A DNA stretch of 8,670 nt from an uncultured Clostridium sp. (GTDB taxonomy: Bacteria > Bacillota > Clostridia > TANB77 > CAG-508), in contig CAMMLF010000064.1 of assembly GCA_946497585.1 (NCBI GenBank), positions 1 to 8,670 of the forward strand, read 5' to 3'. Below are positions 6,283 to 8,670 of this stretch, in pieces. The notes beneath the pieces were generated by a model. It did not search any database and was not told the DNA's origin. It saw only the letters and a list, made by a program, of their open reading frames with translations. The position numbers were made by a program, and so were the translations under genes. The first letter of the stretch is position 1; every line of letters starts with the position of its first letter.

Positions 6283-7635
6283 TTAAAGTAATCCAGTCAT
6301 ATATACAGGTAAGTATAAAATATTATCTTGAATTTTTAAATCTTTTGTATGGATAATTATCGGATTACCCAAATAATCATTGTATTTTGTTACAAATTTT
6401 GAAATAGAAGAAAATGTGTATCTATCTCCAGACTTTACTTCTATTGGAATAATATTATGTTTTGAGGTTATTTTATTATTTAGTATTAGAAAATCTATTT
6501 CCATTGTTTCAGTAGAGTCTTCTCTACTATTTCTAGAGAAGAAGTACAATTTTCTTCCTCTGCTAACAAGCATTTGAGATACCATATTTTCTAAAATCAT
6601 ACCTTCATTAAAAGATAATTTATCAAATAATATTTTTTTATAAACTTCTTCACTTATAATATTTTTTTCATTAAAAGTCATAGAAAGAAGTAAACCAGTA
6701 TCAAACATATAACATTTTAAACTGTTATTATCAATTCTTTGTCCAAGGCCTATATTTGGCTCTGTTGTATTGTAGGCAATATTTATTAGGCCCGCATCTG
6801 TTAACCAATAAAACGCACCTTCATAATTTCTGTATCTAGCATTTGCATCTAAAGTAGATATATTGAACTTTTTCTCATGTTTTTGCAACTGAGATGGGAT
6901 AGTGTCAAAAATTTGTTCTACCTTTAAATTTAATTCATCTGCATGTTTTCTAATATCTTCGCGATATAAATTTAAAATATTTCTTTTTATTTTGTCTGTT
7001 TTCTCAAAATCTCTTGTTTCTCTATATTCTAAAACAGCCTGAGGCATTCCACCAATTATTAAATATTCTTTAAAATAGTCCATTGCCTTACGGTGAAGAG
7101 GCGGACCTAGTTCTTTTTGTGTAGAATAGCAATCTTTTATAAAGTTCATTAAAGTATCATTTCCCATAGCCCATAAAAATTCCTCGAAATCCATTGGATT
7201 CATTTTCAATATTTCCTCTTCAGATGGAATTAAAATATCTTTAACATTTTTCTTAATGGATATTAAAGAACCGGTTTCTATATAATCATATCTGCCATCA
7301 GCAACGAGATGTTTTATTGCACCTCTAGCTCTTGGACAAAATTGTATCTCATCAAAAATAAATAAAGAGTTTCTTTCATACAATTTTACTCCATAATATT
7401 CTGATAAGTAAGTAAATAAATAATTCAAATTATCTAAATAGTTATCAAATAATTCTGATATTTCCTTAGGAACCTTTGAAAAATCAATTAATATATATGA
7501 TTTGTAATTTTCTTTAGCAAATTTTTCAACAATGTAACTTTTGCCTACACGTCTAGCACCTTCGATTAGTAAAGCAGTTTTGCCATTGCTTTGATTTTTC
7601 CAGTTTAAAATGTCGTTATAAATTTTTCTTTTCAT
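6283..7635 (-). CDS. AAA_14 / DUF4143 family ATPase (COG1373)
   Basis: This is a 450-residue P-loop ATPase of the stand-alone AAA_14-DUF4143 family. Walker A is GARRVGKS (26-33) and Walker B is LFIFDEIQ (91-98, D95 and E96), followed by ETGSLISI (120-127). A winged-helix-like region lies near 240-290. The C-terminal DUF4143 part ends in a PD-(D/E)XK-like fold with EIDFLI (D381) and IEVKSG (E399, K401), so the nuclease-type residues appear intact. Members are common accessory genes in gut Firmicutes, Bacteroidetes and archaea, and their cellular role is not established. The open frame extends 19 codons further upstream, but the start at 7635 is preferred: GAGAGGAG (7645-7652, complement) sits 9 bases before it, family similarity begins there, and the likely -10 box lies inside the extension. 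Direct repeats lie just upstream of its promoter. Confidence 0.88.
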   Translation of the reverse strand: MKRKIYNDILNWKNQSNGKTALLIEGARRVGKSYIVEKFAKENYKSYILIDFSKVPKEISELFDNYLDNLNYLFTYLSEYYGVKLYERNSLFIFDEIQFCPRARGAIKHLVADGRYDYIETGSLISIKKNVKDILIPSEEEILKMNPMDFEEFLWAMGNDTLMNFIKDCYSTQKELGPPLHRKAMDYFKEYLIIGGMPQAVLEYRETRDFEKTDKIKRNILNLYREDIRKHADELNLKVEQIFDTIPSQLQKHEKKFNISTLDANARYRNYEGAFYWLTDAGLINIAYNTTEPNIGLGQRIDNNSLKCYMFDTGLLLSMTFNEKNIISEEVYKKILFDKLSFNEGMILENMVSQMLVSRGRKLYFFSRNSREDSTETMEIDFLILNNKITSKHNIIPIEVKSGDRYTFSSISKFVTKYNDYLGNPIIIHTKDLKIQDNILYLPVYMTGLL

Positions 7636-7660
7636 ACACTTAAACTCCTCTCTAAAAATA

Positions 7661-7689
7661 ATTTTATCATAAAGTAATGCTGAATGCAA
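7661..7689 (-). promoter_or_regulatory. Likely promoter of the AAA_14/DUF4143 ATPase gene
   Basis: On the minus strand, TTGCAT (7684-7689) and TAAAAT (7661-7666; five of six consensus bases) are separated by 17 bp. Transcription would start near 7654, just ahead of the ribosome binding site. The -35 box is poor (three of six), which would fit dependence on an activator bound at the repeats 11 bp further upstream; that link is inference. Confidence 0.42.
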
Positions 7690-7699
7690 CATTTATTTA

Positions 7700-7782
7700 C
7701 ACAAAATCAAAAATAACAAAAGCTAAAATACACACAAAATCAAGAATAATGAACACACTATTTTGCACAAAATCAAAAATAA
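7700..7782. repeat. Three 17-bp direct repeats with exact 33-bp period
   Basis: The motif CACAAAATCAAAAATAA occurs at 7700-7716, at 7733-7749 (one A to G change) and at 7766-7782. Starts are exactly 33 bp apart and the 16-bp spacers are unrelated in sequence. Thirty-three bp is close to three helical turns, so all copies face the same side of the DNA. The array lies between the divergent ATPase and sigH promoters, 11 bp from the ATPase -35 box and about 58 bp from the sigH -35 box. It looks like an operator array or iteron-like protein-binding site. It is too short and too few for a CRISPR array. Confidence 0.75.
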
Positions 7783-7839
7783 TAGAATATAAATTGTAAC
7801 TACGAATACAAGAAATTTTTGAGAATTTTTTTAAAATTA

Positions 7840-7868
7840 TTGACATTGAGCCATTTTATCAATATAAT
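7840..7868 (+). promoter_or_regulatory. Consensus sigma-A promoter of sigH
   Basis: TTGACA (7840-7845) and TATAAT (7863-7868) are both perfect matches and lie exactly 17 bp apart. Transcription should start near 7875, giving a leader of about 27 bases. Upstream, AAATTTTT (7813-7820) and AATTTTTTT (7824-7832) are A/T tracts repeating at about 11 bp and adjoining the -35 box, like an UP element or bent DNA. No AbrB- or Spo0A-type operator was recognised with confidence. Confidence 0.92.
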
Positions 7869-7901
7869 ACAAAGGTAAAACATTGGAGGTATACATTTAG
7901 A

Positions 7902-8558
7902 ATGACAAAAGGCAACGTTTTCTTTTCAAAAGAAATATTTGAGAACATGACAGATGAAGAAATTGTTAAAAGGGCAAAAGCCAATAACAAAGAGGCTTTG
8001 GAGTTCTTAATTAACAAATACAAAGATGTTGTGAACATGAAAGTAAGCAAATATTACTTAAATGGTGCAGAAAAAGAAGATATTATTCAGGAAGGTCTTA
8101 TCGGGCTTTATAAGGCCATTAGAGACTTTGACCAAGAAAAGCAAAACTCATTTAAAACTTTTGCTAACCTTTGTGTTGAAAGACAAGTGATTACTGCTAT
8201 AAAGGGTTCAAATAGGCAAAAACATATGCCTCTTAATTCGTATTTGTCTTTAAATTCATCAAGCTATGAGAATGAAGATGGAGAGGAAGAAGGGCAATTA
8301 ATAGAAGTATTAGATGCAAATCCAGTTGAAGACCCACTTGATACAGTGACAAAAAACGAATATTATAAAACAATTGAAAAGACGATTTCAGAGTCACTAA
8401 GTGACTTTGAAAAGCAAGTGCTTTCAAAATTTATTGAAGGCCAATCATACATACAAATTGCAGAAGAACTTAATTCACCAGTAAAATCAATAGATAATGC
8501 AATTCAAAGAATTAGAAAGAAAACTATAAAAAATTTGGGAAATGAAATGATTTCTTAA
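7902..8558 (+). CDS. sigH: RNA polymerase sigma factor SigH (Spo0H type)
   Basis: Sigma-H directs RNA polymerase to genes of stationary phase, competence and sporulation entry in Firmicutes. The 218 residues equal the usual length. Region 2 spans about 30-105: residues 56-77 include the core-binding EDIIQEGLIGLYKAI, and 78-105 include the -10 recognition and melting segment with FKTFANLCVERQVITAIKG. An acidic linker (123-147) is followed by region 4 (about 160-212) with the DNA-binding helix-turn-helix IAEELNSPVKSIDNAIQRIRKK (186-207). The linker is typical of SigH rather than an ECF factor. GGAGG (7885-7889) is 12 bases before the ATG, slightly far, but no nearer in-frame start exists. A consensus promoter lies directly upstream and a tRNA gene follows, as is common for sigH loci leading to the tuf-secE-nusG region. 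Confidence 0.94.
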   Translation: MTKGNVFFSKEIFENMTDEEIVKRAKANNKEALEFLINKYKDVVNMKVSKYYLNGAEKEDIIQEGLIGLYKAIRDFDQEKQNSFKTFANLCVERQVITAIKGSNRQKHMPLNSYLSLNSSSYENEDGEEEGQLIEVLDANPVEDPLDTVTKNEYYKTIEKTISESLSDFEKQVLSKFIEGQSYIQIAEELNSPVKSIDNAIQRIRKKTIKNLGNEMIS

Positions 8559-8620
8559 ATCAAGTTCTTGATGCTCAAAAATGATAGGAAAAATTTAAGT
8601 TTTCCCATTCAATAAAAAGC

Positions 8621-8645
8621 CTAAACTGCTATGTATGCAGTTTAG
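8621..8645 (+). terminator. Hairpin between sigH and the tRNA gene
   Basis: CTAAACTGC (8621-8629) pairs perfectly with GCAGTTTAG (8637-8645) around a 7-base loop. It is followed by ATATATTT, a poor T-tract, and then at once by the tRNA. It may be a weak sigH terminator or a processing hairpin. A smaller stem, GGAAAA (8587-8592) with TTTTCC (8600-8605), lies upstream. The rest of the 95 bases after sigH shows no gene. Confidence 0.5.
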
Positions 8646-8653
8646 ATATATTT

Positions 8654-8670
8654 GCCTACATAGCTCAGTC
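8654..8670 (+). tRNA. tRNA gene, 5' end only (possibly tRNA-Thr)
   Basis: The last 17 bases read GCCTACA (acceptor strand), TA (positions 8-9), GCTC (D-stem) and AGTC (start of the D-loop), the standard layout of a tRNA 5' end. The anticodon is beyond the window, so identity is not visible. G1, C2 and C3, and the position after sigH, would suit tRNA-Thr, but this is a guess. No promoter fits in the 8 bases between the preceding hairpin and the tRNA, so it may be processed from a longer transcript. Confidence 0.8.

Noticed and set aside
7636..7692. Longer start for the AAA_14 ATPase, adding 19 residues
   Set aside because: The added residues resemble no family N-terminus, overlap the likely -10 box, and the downstream ATG has a strong GAGAGGAG site at good spacing.
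7700..7782. CRISPR array
   Set aside because: There are only three copies of a 17-bp AT-rich unit with 16-bp spacers, far below CRISPR repeat and spacer lengths, and no cas genes nearby.

Overview
The window reads as chromosomal DNA of a low-GC Firmicute, most likely an anaerobic Clostridia-type bacterium. The DNA is very AT-rich, ribosome binding sites are strong (AAGGA, GAGAGGA, GGAGG), promoters match the vegetative sigma-A consensus, and one gene encodes a full-length sigma-H, the stationary-phase and sporulation sigma factor of this phylum. The species cannot be named from the sequence alone.

Left part, all on the plus strand: the 3' end of a UPF0182 membrane-protein gene (1-809); pgsA for phosphatidylglycerophosphate synthesis (924-1535), with its own promoter in the gap before it; ligA, the NAD-dependent replicative DNA ligase (1647-3632); then a small gene with four 25-residue DUF4116 repeats (3781-4182). 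These are housekeeping genes except for the last. The DUF4116 gene is bracketed by two related palindromic repeats that share the core GGGACGsTCCTTTT: a tandem pair at 3643-3694, and a 133-bp inverted-repeat element with perfect 34-bp arms at 4181-4313.

Middle part, on the minus strand: rqcH (4313-6208), the ribosome quality-control factor that adds C-terminal alanine tails, with two Asn-rich insertions; and upstream of it a stand-alone AAA_14/DUF4143 ATPase with a C-terminal PD-(D/E)XK-like domain (6283-7635), an accessory gene. The 133-bp element fills the convergent gap between the DUF4116 gene and rqcH so exactly that its ends lie inside both stop codons.

Right part: a divergent 266-bp region between the ATPase gene and sigH holds three 17-bp direct repeats spaced exactly 33 bp apart, just upstream of the likely ATPase promoter. 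A textbook sigma-A promoter (TTGACA, 17 bp, TATAAT) then drives sigH (7902-8558). The window ends in the first 17 bases of a tRNA gene (8654 onward), preceded by a hairpin whose loop side can pair with the 5' end of that tRNA.

The most unusual content is the repeat pair around the DUF4116 gene, where the outer stems differ but stay self-complementary, and the phased direct repeats beside the ATPase gene. No complete new multi-gene system is evident. The core genes are familiar, and the novelty lies in the non-coding repeats and what they are associated with.
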